The position numbers were made by a program, and so were the translations under genes. Below the pieces are notes generated by a model. It saw only the letters and a list, made by a program, of their open reading frames with translations. It had not been told where the DNA came from and did not search any database. 64,000 nt of DNA from positions 101,315,741 through 101,379,740 of the forward strand of contig CM041465.1 in NCBI GenBank assembly GCA_023213395.1. Direction: 5' to 3'. Every line of letters starts with the position of its first letter. Within the stretch, counting starts at the first letter, position 1. Shown one piece after another: positions 11,286 to 22,699 of the stretch. This DNA comes from Cycas panzhihuaensis. Its lineage: Eukaryota > Cycadophyta.

Positions 11286-13433
11286 GAGGTCTTCATGGAT
11301 GACATGATGGGTCTTTCTAATAAAAGGGCCTATCATCCTAAGGATTTGCATGCCATCTTTATTAGATGTCGTAAATATCATGTTAGCCTAAACTCACTCA
11401 AATGTGTGTTTGTCATAACAATTGGCAAACTCCTGGGTTTCCTTGTTTCTAAATAAGGAATCCAAATCCACCCTAATAAGGTCAAGGCCATCCTTGACAT
11501 GCCTCCACTTAAGATGTAATGTCAAATCAAGTCATTTTTTGATAGGTTAGGTTTCCTTAGGTGTTTCTTAGCAAACTTTTCCATAAATGCTAAACCCCTT
11601 ACTAACTTGTTGAAGAAGGGAGCCCCATTCATTTGGTCTCCTAAGGCCCAGGAATCTTTTTAAGAGCTCAAAAGAGCCTTAACTTATGCTCCAATCTTGG
11701 AATCCCCTCTCTTTGACCATCCCTTTATCCTCTATACCTCGGCTATCAGTGAATCCTTAGGGCTATGCTCACCCAAGAGAATGATTTGGGAACTAAGCAA
11801 CCCATCTATTTCATCAGTCACACACTAGTTGTTGTTGAGTTTAATTATTCTCATGTTGAAAAGGAATACCTTACCTTAGTCCATATGGCCATGAAATTTA
11901 GGCATTACTGCTCTGCAATACCACTCAAGTGATTGTCTAATCCAATCCCTTGAGATACCTCTTAACCCAATCTGACTTAACTGATAGGACTAGCAAATGG
12001 GTTGTCCTCCTTCAAGAATATGACCTTTAAATCATCAATAGGAAATCGAAGAAAGAAATGGCGGCCACTGAATAACTAGTTGATGCATCTATTTCTAACT
12101 CTTCTAATGTTCTCATTGATGACTCCTTATCTGACGAGCCTATATTTTCCATCTAAGACTCATCCCCCCATCTATTGGCTAATAGCAAATGGTATGGGGA
12201 TATTGTACAATACCTTACTTAACAGCAGTATCATCCCAATGCTAGTGATAAGGTGAGGTCACGAGTCAGGATATTGTTAGGTAGTATTTCCTTATAGAGG
12301 GGGTGTTATATAAGAGATCCTTCGATGGGGTCCTCCTTTACTATGTCAACCCCAATGAGGTAAACCAAATACTTCATAAGTGCCATAACAGCATTTGTGG
12401 GGGCCACTTTGGGGGTCAATCCATGGCCCAGAGGATTCTCTGCATGGGTTATTACTAGTTGTCTCTTTTTAAAGATGGCCACGCCTATGCATTGTAGTGT
12501 CATAGGTACTAGGAGCACCCCAACATCATCCATTCATCTTCTGAGACCTTACACCCAATTATCTCTCTGTGGCCTTTCTCTCAATCGGGATTAGACCTTA
12601 TCAGAGCCATAACCCCTCCTTCCTTGTCACAACACAAGTTTATCTTAACTATGATGGATTACTTCACCAAATGGGCTGAAGCGGTCCCCTTATCTTCTAT
12701 TACTGGTAAGGCTATAGCCACCATCATTTACTAGCATATTATTTATTAATTTAGGGTACCTGACATCCTAATCAGAGATAATGATACTCCCTTTTGTAAT
12801 AAGGAGATGGATGAGCTTTATGGGAAGTTCATAATATCCCATAAGACCTTTTCCCCTTATTACCCTCAGGCCAATGGCTAGATTAAGTCTTTTAACAAAA
12901 CTCTTATTAATATCTTAAAGAAAACCATTGCCCAATCTCAAAAGGATTAGCACCTTCAACTTCCTTCTGCTTTATGGGCATATTGTACTTCCATTTGCAT
13001 AACTATAGGGATGACTCCATTCTCCCTTATGTATGGCACTAAAGTGGTCCTTCGCATGGAAGTCAAAATCCCCTCCTTACATGTTTCTCTTCGAGGTCTT
13101 ATTGATAAGGAATCCTTTCACTAGGCCTGTCTCCTCAACCTCGAAGTCTTAGATGAGAGACGCTTGATGGCTTACCAAGTGAACCTTGCCTCCAAGGCCA
13201 GGGCATGAAGAATATATGATAAATATCTTTGTCCTCACCCCTTACATCCTGGGGACTATGTCCTTAAGCTTAAATATCTCCATGACCACTTATCTAAATT
13301 TGGGCCTAAATGGGTTGGTCCTTTAGTCATTCTCAAGAGCCTCGATAATGGTGCCTATAGGATAGTAACTCTAGAGGGTCTCAAATTCGAGAAAGCTATT
13401 AATGGAAAATACCTAAAGAAGTTCTACATGTAA
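11286..13433 (+). pseudogene. pol of gypsy-A: RT C-half, RNase H, integrase
   Basis: Begins at EVFMDDMMG, the catalytic [Y/F]MDD box (11292-11306). The first half of RT and the protease are deleted. Then LGFLVSK-x-GIQIHPNKVKAIL, FIWSPKAQESF and an RNase H with YTSAISESLG, a one-base frameshift near 11757, and SHVEKEYLTLVHMAMKFRHY. The integrase starts with a zinc-finger region (HKCHNSICGGHFGG, then CHRY, about 12376-12510). The core has DYFTKWAEAVPL (from 12657) and RDNDTPF (about 12772), while the third acidic residue is Lys (12885-12887). It ends in a C-terminal region with YVLKLKYLHDHLSKF and GPKWVGPLVI, and a stop at 13431-13433. Order and motifs are diagnostic for Ty3/gypsy. Stops at Gln codons and the lost Glu make it inactive. 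Confidence 0.9.
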
Positions 13434-14179
13434 CCTCCCCTACTCTTGAGTAGGATAGGCATACCCCCTTTCCCTCGCTCTAAAATTAGCCTAAACTACC
13501 ACTCTAGGTACATCATCACTTCACCCAGCTATGAATGTAATGATGGTTTCAAGTGGGTCTCTATCTTTCTAACTTTGTTATTGGCATAGAATCTCTTGTT
13601 TCCCTCCTAAGAGAGACCTCTTTTTTCCTAGTTGGGTAAGCAAACCTCTTTCACTTTTGAGCATGGAGTTGCTTCCTAACTAGGGCCTCTTGCTTGGGTA
13701 TCCATACCCCCCTTGCCATTGCTTCTTTTGCATATCTACTATGCTCCACCAGCGGATATGCATAGTACCACCTCCTAGTCTCATACAAATCTATCATCGA
13801 TACACATGGTGATTGTTTATGCCTACTATGAGTGTGGTATTGCATGAAAGGAAGCATGAGTATCATTTGTATATGATCTAATAACAAACACCATACATGA
13901 CAATCAACTAAAACCATCATAATGTATAACCTCTTGTGCACCCATATCCATATGCATACACTCATCTCTCTATGCATCATATAAATAAATAAACAATACA
14001 AAAAAGTAATAACATCATAAATCCATCATAACATCATCATCATAGGTCAAATAGGGTACCAAATAGCCCTCGTCTATAAATGTATAAATTATATGGTACA
14101 ACAGAATCATATAGTACATTATCATCTAGGTGTCATATGTCAGGAAGCCAGAGTCCTTGCAGGGAGAAGTATAATCATG
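13434..14179. other. Spacer between pol and the antisense PMD gene
   Basis: About 750 bases with no recognised domain. A 116-codon minus-strand frame (13651-14001) shows no family motif. It probably holds the 3' untranslated part of the antisense PMD transcript and of pol. Confidence 0.4.
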
Positions 14180-16200
14180 TGTCTACATATGGTAAAAACT
14201 CCCTGGAGGTCCAATGCTTTCTTACCCAAAATATATAATATACAACCTTCTTGACACCATGTCCTTAAGCAGTATCGTCCCTTCGTCTGTGGGATCCCTC
14301 ACCAAGGGACCACATACCTCCCAGCTCCTATGGCATCACTGTGAGCTCCCTGCCTCACTCTCCTCATCTCGAGGCCTCCTTTGGGTCATCAATGTGGTAT
14401 GTGTATGTGACATGTTGCATGACAACCTAGCCACAATCTGCTCCACAAGCTGATCATATCTCATCCAGATATGATCCCTCTCTCCTTCATCTCCTTGGTG
14501 CCTCTCCTCTAACACAGTGATCTAGATCCTACTCTCTACATCCTTGCATGCTACTCCTCCTTCCTAGGCCTCTAGTTCTCAAATCTATCCCTGTAGGGTG
14601 TCTCTCTCTACTACTAGCTAATCCCCCTCCACCTGAAGTCTATCTAGGGTGCCCTACAATTGTCTTACCCTCGCCTGGACCTTCTTGGGACTCTACCACC
14701 CACATGTCTCTAGCTCAGATCAATGGGACAAACGCGGATATATGTGGCCTCATCGATCATGGCTCCTCGCTAGCTGGAATGGAAGGCTATCCCTCTGCAT
14801 AAACTTAGGGGAATAACTCATGAACTATCACCTCCAGTAGCCTCATCATATCTAATCCCCCTGCCAAACCATGCATGCCATGTGTTAGCCTAGTATACAC
14901 ATATAAAAGTGTCAAAATATAATAAAATAATCTAAATAATAAGTGATCGAAAGGACATCGAGTCATGATAGAATCTCACCTCTTGGGATGGTTGGCTCCT
15001 CTGCCCAAATGATCACCTCCTCTACAATAGCTCCCCTTGCTATTGCCTCCGCCTCCTCAGCCTCTAGCACTATCTCACCTACCACCTGGGCTACTAGAGC
15101 ATCTTCTCCCTCTAATCCCTGCCCTCCAGGAACTCCTCTATCTATGGCAACTATCACTGCCTCTCTTGCTGCCACCATAGCTACCACTACTACTAGAGCT
15201 CCACCTGCAACTTCCTCTCTGCCTATTAGTCTAGGTGGTGTCTTATCTCCTCATACTAGTGCTGATGGGCTTGCCTCATCTCCTATGTCTCCCAATAGAC
15301 CCACCCCATCACCTCCATCACTATCTCTACCCTCATTGAGCTCATCCCCTAGTTCTCTGCCCTCATTGTCACTCTCCCAGTGGATCACTCGATAAGGATC
15401 TACTATGAAGTCTATCAAGGTTAGCAAGTCTAGCAATATCACTACCATCGATCACCACATGTGGACCTAGTCCTCAGTCCCCCTGAACCTCATCTACCAT
15501 CTATGGACCATGGGTGCCCCAGCTGAGATGGGGTGTTGCCCTCCTAGTGGTGCCACTACTCTAAAGTAATCGAAGAACCAACACTATAGTAATGTGCAAT
15601 AGGAGAATCCTCTTCTCCCAGCTACCCGTATATGATCCAGCTAAGCCATCAGGTTGGTTGTTATTAGGGCAGCCTAGTCAAACCTCTTGCATGCCTTACA
15701 CCTCTAGATGGTGGCCATCTAGCCTCTAAGAATATCTCTATAATTCTATTTCTAAGAGATCCATAACAGGATAGCTTGTGTAATGAGCTTCCTCGCCTAA
15801 GGAACTCTGGATAAAACCATAGCCTAAACTGACACTCCTCAACAATTCCACCTAGCCTATCTTATAAAGTGCCTTACTGCCTCCCTATGGGTAGCGTCTA
15901 TGCTGGGTAATATGCCTAGTGATGCTAGTGTACCCCTTGATAATACACCCAATATCCTCTTGATATCCCTGGGCATGATGGTGATATCTCCCACTTATGG
16001 GAGATGGAATGCATGCCTCCGTTGGTCCTAGTGGGAGACTATGTCAACCAAGAGATGCTAGTTAGATACATACTGGGGTGTGTTGATGACCTTCAGGAGC
16101 TCGTAGCATCATAGGGTCATCCTTTCCTATCACAGCATCATTTCTATGAAGCTCATCGTAGCAATACCTATGTTTTTACAGTTGTCAACCGCGATGACAG
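14180..16200 (-). pseudogene. Antisense plant mobile domain (PMD) gene carried by gypsy-A
   Basis: On the minus strand, about 16050-15960 reads DIVSH-x-DQRRHAFHLP (x is a stop, probably Trp) and then GDITIMPRDIKRILGVL. This is the hallmark of the plant mobile domain (aminotransferase-like PMD, PF10536 type), where a W-x-x-RxHxFHLP-GEMT-x-T-x-x-D-V-x-x-x-LG pattern is usual. The frame continues with decayed PMD-like sequence to about 15450. Further downstream (about 14750-14430) a different frame gives a charged helical tail (LEERHQGDEGERDH, LVEQIVARL) of coiled-coil type. Stops and frameshifts abound. The gene lies between pol and the 3' LTR, opposite to transcription of the element. Antisense PMD frames at this position are known in some plant Ty3/gypsy lineages. 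Their function is unclear, so none is claimed. Confidence 0.78.
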
Positions 16201-17429
16201 CCTATAAACAACTAAAAGATTAGTTAAAAACCCTCTCATTCACCTTGCCATATGCCATGCTTCACTCTAGATAGTTATGCTCTATTAGATTGAGCAAGCC
16301 CATCTATTGGGCCTCTTTTCCTCTTTTTTCTATTATCTAGCCTCTGCCCTATGTTAAAATCTGTGGTATCACAGATATTAATACAGGCCTTCCTAAGAAA
16401 ATTCTATTTTCATGGTGGCCCTGTCATAAACTTCGTAGCACTACAATCTTTGTCATAGGGCCATGGATTCCCCCCTAAAAAAGGAGGGGGTGCCCTAAAA
16501 CTCAAAAAAGAAGTTATCTGAGTGGACCAAAACTTAGCCCAGTGGGACCAAGGCTACCTAATGCCCTGGTCCTCCCCCTCCCTAGGCCTCATTCGAGCTC
16601 TAAGGGATCCTAATTTTCCCTTATGTGGCCAAAATGAGCTACAAAACCATGAAGAATATATTAAATAAAATTAATGAAATAGAATAGCTAAGGGATGATC
16701 CACTCACTCGGTTGGGCCTAATCATCATCATCTCATCACTGTGATCCCGTTGGTTGTCTCTGCATCTCGATCCAATGGTCAAATCTACCACTAGGTACTC
16801 TTAAGTACTGGCAAGGCCTTGTTGCGTAAAGAGGAGGGCTCCAGATCGCTTATGGGGCCTGTGAAAATGAACCCCATTTTCATCCTTCTTTCCTTTATAT
16901 ACACAAGGTCCCTTGGGGGCACCTTCTTCTTTCTCTTTATCGTGATAGCTATTGAGACCATTTCTTTGCCCTCATTCATGTTGTCTTCAACATCCAACCC
17001 CTATTTTGCTCATGTGGCCTCTGTTTTACTCCTTTCTAATGCATTTATGACAATCCCTTTAGTCTCCTAGAGGTCCCTTCTATCCTATTTTTATGCTGCT
17101 CTAAATAGGCCCATGTTTATACTCATTTGACTCGTTTCAGTGTCTTGAATATATTTTTGTTATCCATTTGAGTCTTTGAGGCTCCCAAGGAAAACACCCC
17201 CTTTTTCAAGCCTCTGTTAGCCCTTTTTGTGATACCTAAGAGCCCTAAAAGGGATTTCTCGCTATCTTCTCTCACCTTTTCCATTGAGTAGGCCTCCCTT
17301 GAGCCTAGTAGTCTCCTTCCAAGGCTCTCCTATCCTCTTGCGATCCATATTTGTAGCCTTTCAAGTTATTGTAGGCCCATCGCTATCATTTTTTATTTCT
17401 TTATATTTTGACCTTGTCGTCACTATTTC
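16201..17429. other. Internal 3' region of gypsy-A, no recognised domain
   Basis: About 1.2 kb of GC-richer, pyrimidine-biased sequence. Complementary frames near 16791-17070 exist on both strands, neither with a known motif. It may contain the promoter and start region of the antisense PMD gene, but I cannot show this. Confidence 0.4.
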
Positions 17430-17860
17430 TTCTACCATTAGACACAAACTCTATCCTTGAATCATGGCACTGCTCATCTTTACCGATGAAGGAAGTCATA
17501 GACATCCTAGGCCTTTTATTATTGTGTGGATTCTCGTGACCACTCTAAATATGACTATATACATTCTAAAATCTTTCTCCCTTCTTGAGCCCATAAATAA
17601 CAAAGTTGAATACACAACCATTACCGAGGCCTTTACCAATGCAGTCCGCTTTCACCATGGCCCTATCATCCTCTTTTACAACTCTCAAATCATTGTCATA
17701 ACTAACCCAAGTTTACCAAGTGTGTTGCCCATGATTGAGGGCCCTTGCTTTGATCGCTAGGTCCCTTCTATCATGCTTCCCTTTCGTGGTTGTTCAGCAT
17801 ATCCCCTGAGACTTAAACTCTAAGGTAAATGGACCTATCTATCACATCCTTAAGTGTCAT
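17430..17860 (+). pseudogene. Second (archaeal-like) RNase H of gypsy-A
   Basis: Plus-strand reading from 17464: LLIFTDEGSHRHPRP corresponds to the first strand with the catalytic Asp (17485-17487). KVEYTTITEAFTNAV carries the Glu (about 17608). ILFYNSQIIVIT corresponds to the usual V-x-G-D-S-Q-L-V-I strand, but the catalytic Asp is Asn here (17680-17682). After a stop at 17758 and a frameshift, QHIP-x-DLNSKV (about 17795-17830) matches the last helix, normally HIPRDLNSEAD. This is the RNase H type (RVT_3/archaeal-like) that Tat-group gypsy elements carry in addition to the pol RNase H. It sits far downstream of the integrase, beyond the antisense PMD gene, instead of between RNase H and integrase. 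It is inactive as read. Confidence 0.78.
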
Positions 17861-18369
17861 CTCCTTCTCTTGGATGATCCTTCCTAGGTAGCCTAATGGG
17901 TTGCCTGATCACCCAGGTTCTAGGATCATCCCTTCCTTCATTTGTAATTCCTTCGTACCTCCCAAAGTAGGCCAGTAATGAGGTTAAACTATGGTGACTA
18001 ATAGGTTTGTTTCTTCACCTTGTCCTTCGTACCACCCATAGCACAAGGCTCTCACACTTTGACTCTCTACATGTATATATCTCTTGCTTATATTTGCATG
18101 TCAATTGTACTCATGACCTTGCACATCACTTATCTTGTATAGGTTCGATGGAGACACCCCTTCTCATCCCCTCTTTTTTCATACTAGGTTATAGGGCAAT
18201 GTATAGGCAGTCCCTATGTTGTTCCTTCTTCTTCCTTATCCATGTGATCTACCATGACACCTTCCACTCCCCTTGGACAATGATACATTTTTGCATTGGT
18301 AGATGATACTAATCTTTTATCTTAACAGCATTTACCATTGCCAAATGCTTCTAAGCAATGAGCCTTTGC
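17861..18369 (+). other. 3' untranslated spacer of gypsy-A
   Basis: Follows the second RNase H and precedes the polypurine tract. Its last ~75 bases (AACAGCATTT, CAATGAGCCT) align with the corresponding part of each 1.3-kb unit in the 29.9-46.4 kb array, read on the minus strand. A short TA-containing piece occurs at 18074-18080, roughly where the array units carry an internal TA tract. Confidence 0.55.
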
Positions 18370-18381
18370 TGACAAGGGGGT
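18370..18381 (+). other. Polypurine tract of gypsy-A
   Basis: ACAAGGGGGTAG immediately precedes TGTTTCCCAGC, the start of the 3' LTR. The same arrangement, AAGGGGGCAG followed by TGTTTCCCA, occurs on the minus strand in the array units. Confidence 0.65.
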
Positions 18382-19084
18382 AGTGTTTCCCAGCTACCAG
18401 AAATGGACATGGATGGAACCTTTTAGGTAGGAATAGATATACCTCTAACCTTGCTCCTCATTTATTTCAAGATGTAATGAGATGTTTAGTAGATGTATTA
18501 TATGTGGTATTATTACTTGCATGGCTGAGATACTTCGTTTTCCTACCTCTTTTTGTGCCTATGACTATTATTTCATCCTATGATAACTCAAGACAAATGT
18601 CCTATGGCATTATATGGCCCTCCATAACACCTCTTCAATACTCTAGGGTATTCTTTAGCTCCTATAGCCCACTTTTGATTATTATTGGCACTATGCATGA
18701 TCCCTAACACCTTGTTTTAGGCCTAGTCATCCTTTCACGTGCCATTTATCCCTCGTTAGGGCCTTATTACCATCTGCTTCACATTTAATAAGGTCCCACC
18801 GATGCCTAGAGGTCTCCTAGGTGCCCTACCAGTCCAACACATTGCTCTATTAGGCCTTAGAACCCTCCTTTGGGTGAGCTCCTAGGCCTCTCTTTTATTT
18901 TTCCCCTTATTTTACTTGCATTATGGTAATATTAGCAGTACCACAAAGTTTTCCATGGGCCGATTGTCTATTAGCATTTGTGGCCTAGCAACAATCAATT
19001 TCACATTTGTTGTAAAACTGACACATACCAAGACATTGTTTCCCACCTAGAGAAAATCCTAATCACTCAATAGACCTAATTTGG

Positions 19085-19092
19085 GTATAAAA
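19085..19092 (+). promoter_or_regulatory. TATA box in gypsy-A LTR
   Basis: GTATAAAA within GGGTATAAAAACC, at the expected distance upstream of the conserved R-like segment (CCTCTCTTAGCTC). This copy precedes an LTR cut by copia-1, and the 5' LTR has lost the equivalent box. Confidence 0.5.
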
Positions 19093-19391
19093 ACCTAATT
19101 TCAAATCCATTTTACCTCTCTTAGCTCTCTTGTGAAAGGAAAAAAATACCTCTAACTTATATTTTCTACTCTCCCCTTATCTTCCTCTTCTCCTAGGGTG
19201 AAACCCTAGATTGTAGGTCTACACTAGCTCATCTTCAATAGGTCTTCCTCCTCAAGTGCTTACTCCAACTAATACATCAAGTTTTTGTAGGGTTTTTACT
19301 CTTATTTTGTTACCAAGTGGAGTCCTCCTCTATCTAGTAAGAGGGATCCTTACCCCTCCATTGAGTTATGAGGTAATATCCATCTCAAGTT

Positions 19392-19396
19392 AGTTT
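19392..19396 (+). repeat. Left 5-bp target site duplication of copia-1
   Basis: AGTTT directly before the TGTTAAG terminus. The same five bases follow the other terminus at 24674-24678. The unoccupied site in the 5' LTR (about 6923-6927) has AGTTT once. Confidence 0.9.
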
Positions 19397-20013
19397 TGTT
19401 AAGAAGATAAGATCCCAATAACCTAAAACCACCACCAAGATCTAAACTATTTTGCAACTAGTTATAGGAATCAAAACTAAAATTTAACATGCAAGTTCTT
19501 AAACTAGAGATAATGTAATAAAATAAATAAGAAAGCCAAGCATCATATATACATCTAATATAACATGGTAAAACCCTAGCAGTATGATAGGGAAACATCC
19601 ACACTAGAAAGGTATCAATATTTATTATCAAAGAATGGAGAAAATGTACATAATGTATAGCAGAATAATTACAGCAATAACAACTAGCCACCTAACTCCT
19701 CATAGTACATACAATACATCGAACACCATTAACATAATGAAAAAACACCCTAAATCAGGCTACATAAGAGAGTCATACAAGGTGCAAATCTTGACCATAG
19801 AATATAGGGTATTTTTAGTGAACGATCTTGATTCTCTTTACAACATAATATGCTTTTTAGCACTAGCTTTTTGGGAGGGAAACCCTGCACCCCCCTAGCT
19901 AAGAGGGGCTCTCACCCCCCTTAAAAGCCCCCTACAGAAGTTTAGGGAGGAAACCGTGCTACCAAACTATTAAAATTTTAGCCTCTAAAATATTGTTGTC
20001 ACATTATCTAACA
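19397..20013 (-). repeat. 3' LTR of copia-1
   Basis: Plus-strand reading TGTTAAGAAG ... TTATCTAACA. It aligns end to end with 24058-24673 with scattered, mostly transition differences. A frame near its middle (19635-19898) recurs in the sister LTRs and is not a gene. Confidence 0.92.
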
Positions 20014-20024
20014 ATCTCCACCTT
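20014..20024 (-). other. Polypurine tract of copia-1
   Basis: The minus strand reads AAGGTGGAGAT directly before the LTR start TGTTAGATAATG. Confidence 0.75.
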
Positions 20025-21649
20025 GATAGCAGTTTTCCTGATACCTTTCCTGGACCATTCATTACCTTTTCTACAAGCTAAGAGAAGTCAAACACCATTT
20101 GAACTTCTCTAATAGTACTGGTTTTGTGAACATATCAGCACAATTCTATTTTGTATTAATCTTCTTAAGTGCCACTCCACCTACTTCCATAACCTATCTA
20201 ACAAAATGGTACTTAAGAGTAATATGCTTTGTCCTACTATGATAAGCTAGATTCTTTGCTAAATAAATGGCACTTTGACTGTCACAAAATACCTTTACCT
20301 TTTCCTATTTCCTTCCAAGCTCAACCAATAGACCCTGTAACTAGATTGTTTCTTTACAAGCATGTGTTGTAGTAACATATTCAACTTCTGTAGTCAATAA
20401 TGCAATTGTGCTCTGTAAATTTTACATCTAACTAATTAGACCATTTGTAAGAGTGAATACATAACCTGAAGCAGACCTTCTCTTATCTAAATCTCCTACA
20501 AAGTCTGAATCAACATATCCATAAACTTGATTACATATACCTCTAAAGGTGATGCAATAGTCACTTGTGCCTCTCAAATACCGAAGCACCCATTTTATTG
20601 CTGCCCAATATTCCTTTCTAGATTTACCATAAACCTGCTAACCACACTGACTGCATGTGAAATGTCAGGTCTTGTACATACCATGGTATACATCAAACTT
20701 ACTATTACACTGGCATAAGGCACACAAGATATATAATCCTTTTCTTCTTTATTACTAGGACTCATACTCAAAGAAAGCTTGAAATGGGAAGCCAATGGGA
20801 TACTCACTAGTTTCATATTTTCCATACTAAACCTAGTTAGCACCTTCTCCATATATTTCTGTTGTGATAACCATAGCTTACCATTTTTCCTGTCTCTATG
20901 TATCTCCATACCTAAGATTTATTTTGTAGCTCCTAGATATTTCATATCAAAAGTCCTAGCTAATTGAGCCTTTAACTTATTGATATTTTCCATGCTCTTG
21001 CTTGCAACTAGTATATCATCAACACACAATACCAAGATAATGAATAAGCCATTGTCTAAGAATTTAAAGTAAACACAATGATCATACTCACTTCTTTTAA
21101 AATTTTGGATTTCCATGAAGGCATCAAACTTCTTGTACCATTGCCTGGGTGATTGCTTCAAACCATATAATGATTTCCTGAGCCTGCAAACAAGTTTTTT
21201 CCTATGATCCTCTACAAACCCTTCTAGTTGATCTATATAGGTCTCCTCATCTAAATCTCCATGTAGAAAAGTTGTTCTTATATCTAACTACTCCAGCTCC
21301 AAATCGAGAGAAGCTACCAATGCTAATAGAACTTGAATTGAAACAAGTTTGACAACTAGTGAAAAGATCTCATAAAAATCAATACTTACTTTCTGTGCAA
21401 AGCCTTTAGCCACCAGCCTTACCTTGTATTTGTCAACCTTTCCATCAACATCTGTTTTCTTCTTGAAAACCCACCTATAACCAATAGTCTTCCTACCAGG
21501 TGGAAATTCTACGAAGTCCTATGGATTATTTTTCTTCAAATCATCTATCTCTTCCTGCATAGCCCTCTTCCACTTCTCATTATGGATGTCATATACTACT
21601 TCTTGATAACATGTAGGCTCACCATCATTAGAAACCAAAGAAATAGAAA
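20025..21649 (-). pseudogene. RT and RNase H of copia-1
   Basis: Minus-strand copia RT from about 21640 (a decayed WHFAM/KWKRAM-like start, then a VFKKK-type FSRRKQ segment) through KQSPRQWYKKFDAFM (about 21110-21160). Next comes LCVDDILVASKS (about 21000-21040), a variant of the YVDD catalytic box with Cys for Tyr, and then WLSQQKYMEKVL and YASVIVSLMYTMVCTRPDISH (about 20640-20710). RNase H follows with decayed pieces to about 20030 (for example LEGNRK, YFVTVKVPFI and KVEWHLRR-like). Multiple stops at Gln and Trp positions. The same region of copia-2 at 49930-51460 is a parallel copy and helps recognise broken segments. Role when intact: reverse transcription in the virus-like particle. Confidence 0.88.
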
Positions 21650-22699
21650 TAGAAGGGTTGTACCTATTAGGTGGATGAATAACTCATGTAGATCTTCTAA
21701 TAGTAGATGGAGGAGTATCCACATGCTCCTATAAATCTATTGTAGATTCATCTTTAGAAAGATCTTCCTGCTCTTCTATTTTCACAGATGGCTGGGTTTC
21801 AAACTTGACTTGTTGATAATTAACTTTCTACTCTTGTTTCATTTTAAATTCTACACTGGCTGGTTTTAGAAAAGGAGATTCATCAAATACAACATCTATA
21901 TTAATAGTGATTTTATGGTCAGTAGGATCCCATAACCTGTATCCCTTCATACCATCTCTATCACCATAACCAACAAAGATACATCTCTTGGATTTCGGTT
22001 CTAACTTTGAACATTGACTTTTATCAGTAAAGGCATAAGCATCACACCTAAAAACTTTTAAATTTGAATAGTCATATGGATGTCCATTACATACCTCTTC
22101 AGTAATCTTATAATCTATTGCAAGTGACGGTGACCTATTTACTAAATAGTAAGCTATTTGAACAGCTTCTAGCCATAAGCCTGCTCCACTCCTATATTAC
22201 TTAGCATGCTTCTTACTCTTTCCAAGATTGTCCTATTCATGTGCTCAATTATGTCATTCTATTGTGGAGTATAGCTAGTGGTCTTATGCCTTTCGATCCC
22301 AGCATCTCTGCAATAGTTCTCAAATTTCAAGTAGTTGAACTCATCTCTATTATTAGTTTTTAAACATTTGATTGACTTGCTAGTGCTTTTCTCAACTAGA
22401 GCCTTGAACTGTTTAAACACACTAAAAATTTTAGATTTCCTTTTCAAAAAATAGACCCATACCTTTATGGAGTAATCATCTATAAATGTGACAAAGTATA
22501 TTGATCCTCCATAATATATTATAGGGGTTGGTCCCCACACATCTGAATGTATGTAATCCAGGACACATTTACTAGTGTGACTCCTCACTTTAAACTTGAG
22601 TCTACACTACTTTCCAAAAATACAATGTTTGCAAAAATCCAAATATGAAAGTTGTAAGTTAGGAAGTAACTTACAGTTCATTAGCACCTTAAGTCCTCA
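21650..22699 (-). pseudogene. Integrase of copia-1
   Basis: Minus-strand integrase core: HSDVWGPTP (first Asp, about 22545-22560), FVTFIDDYS, then KCLKTNNRDEF, where the canonical TDNGGEF second catalytic Asp is Asn (22352-22354). TTSYTPQ precedes a stop at the next Gln codon (22256-22258), and then come IIEHMNRT with the Glu retained and a post-catalytic FLGVMLMPL-like segment near 22040. The linker to RT is full of stops. Copia-2 shares the same Asp-to-Asn change (TNNGGEF), so the source element probably already carried it. Without that Asp, strand transfer chemistry should fail unless integrase is supplied by another copy. Confidence 0.85.

Larger units (their letters stand above)
18382..19396 (+). 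repeat. 3' LTR of gypsy-A, first part (U3 and R)
   Basis: Starts TGTTTCCCAGC after the polypurine tract. The first ~715 bases (U3) have no counterpart in the truncated 5' LTR. From 19097 on it matches 6626 onward. It is interrupted at 19396 by copia-1 and resumes at 24679. Confidence 0.75.

Noticed and set aside
13651-14001. 116-codon frame on the minus strand after gypsy-A pol
   Set aside because: No domain, Met/Tyr/His-rich, lies in the spacer, and has no relation to the PMD frame.
14943-15395. 150-codon plus-strand Ser/Thr/Ala/Pro-rich frame
   Set aside because: It is the complement of the antisense PMD gene region; its low-complexity composition follows from the opposite strand.
19635-19898. 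Recurrent 87-189 codon frames in the copia-1 type LTRs (also at 24296 and 49493)
   Set aside because: They coincide with LTR sequence and include G/C tracts and the LTR end; frame is not maintained in all copies.
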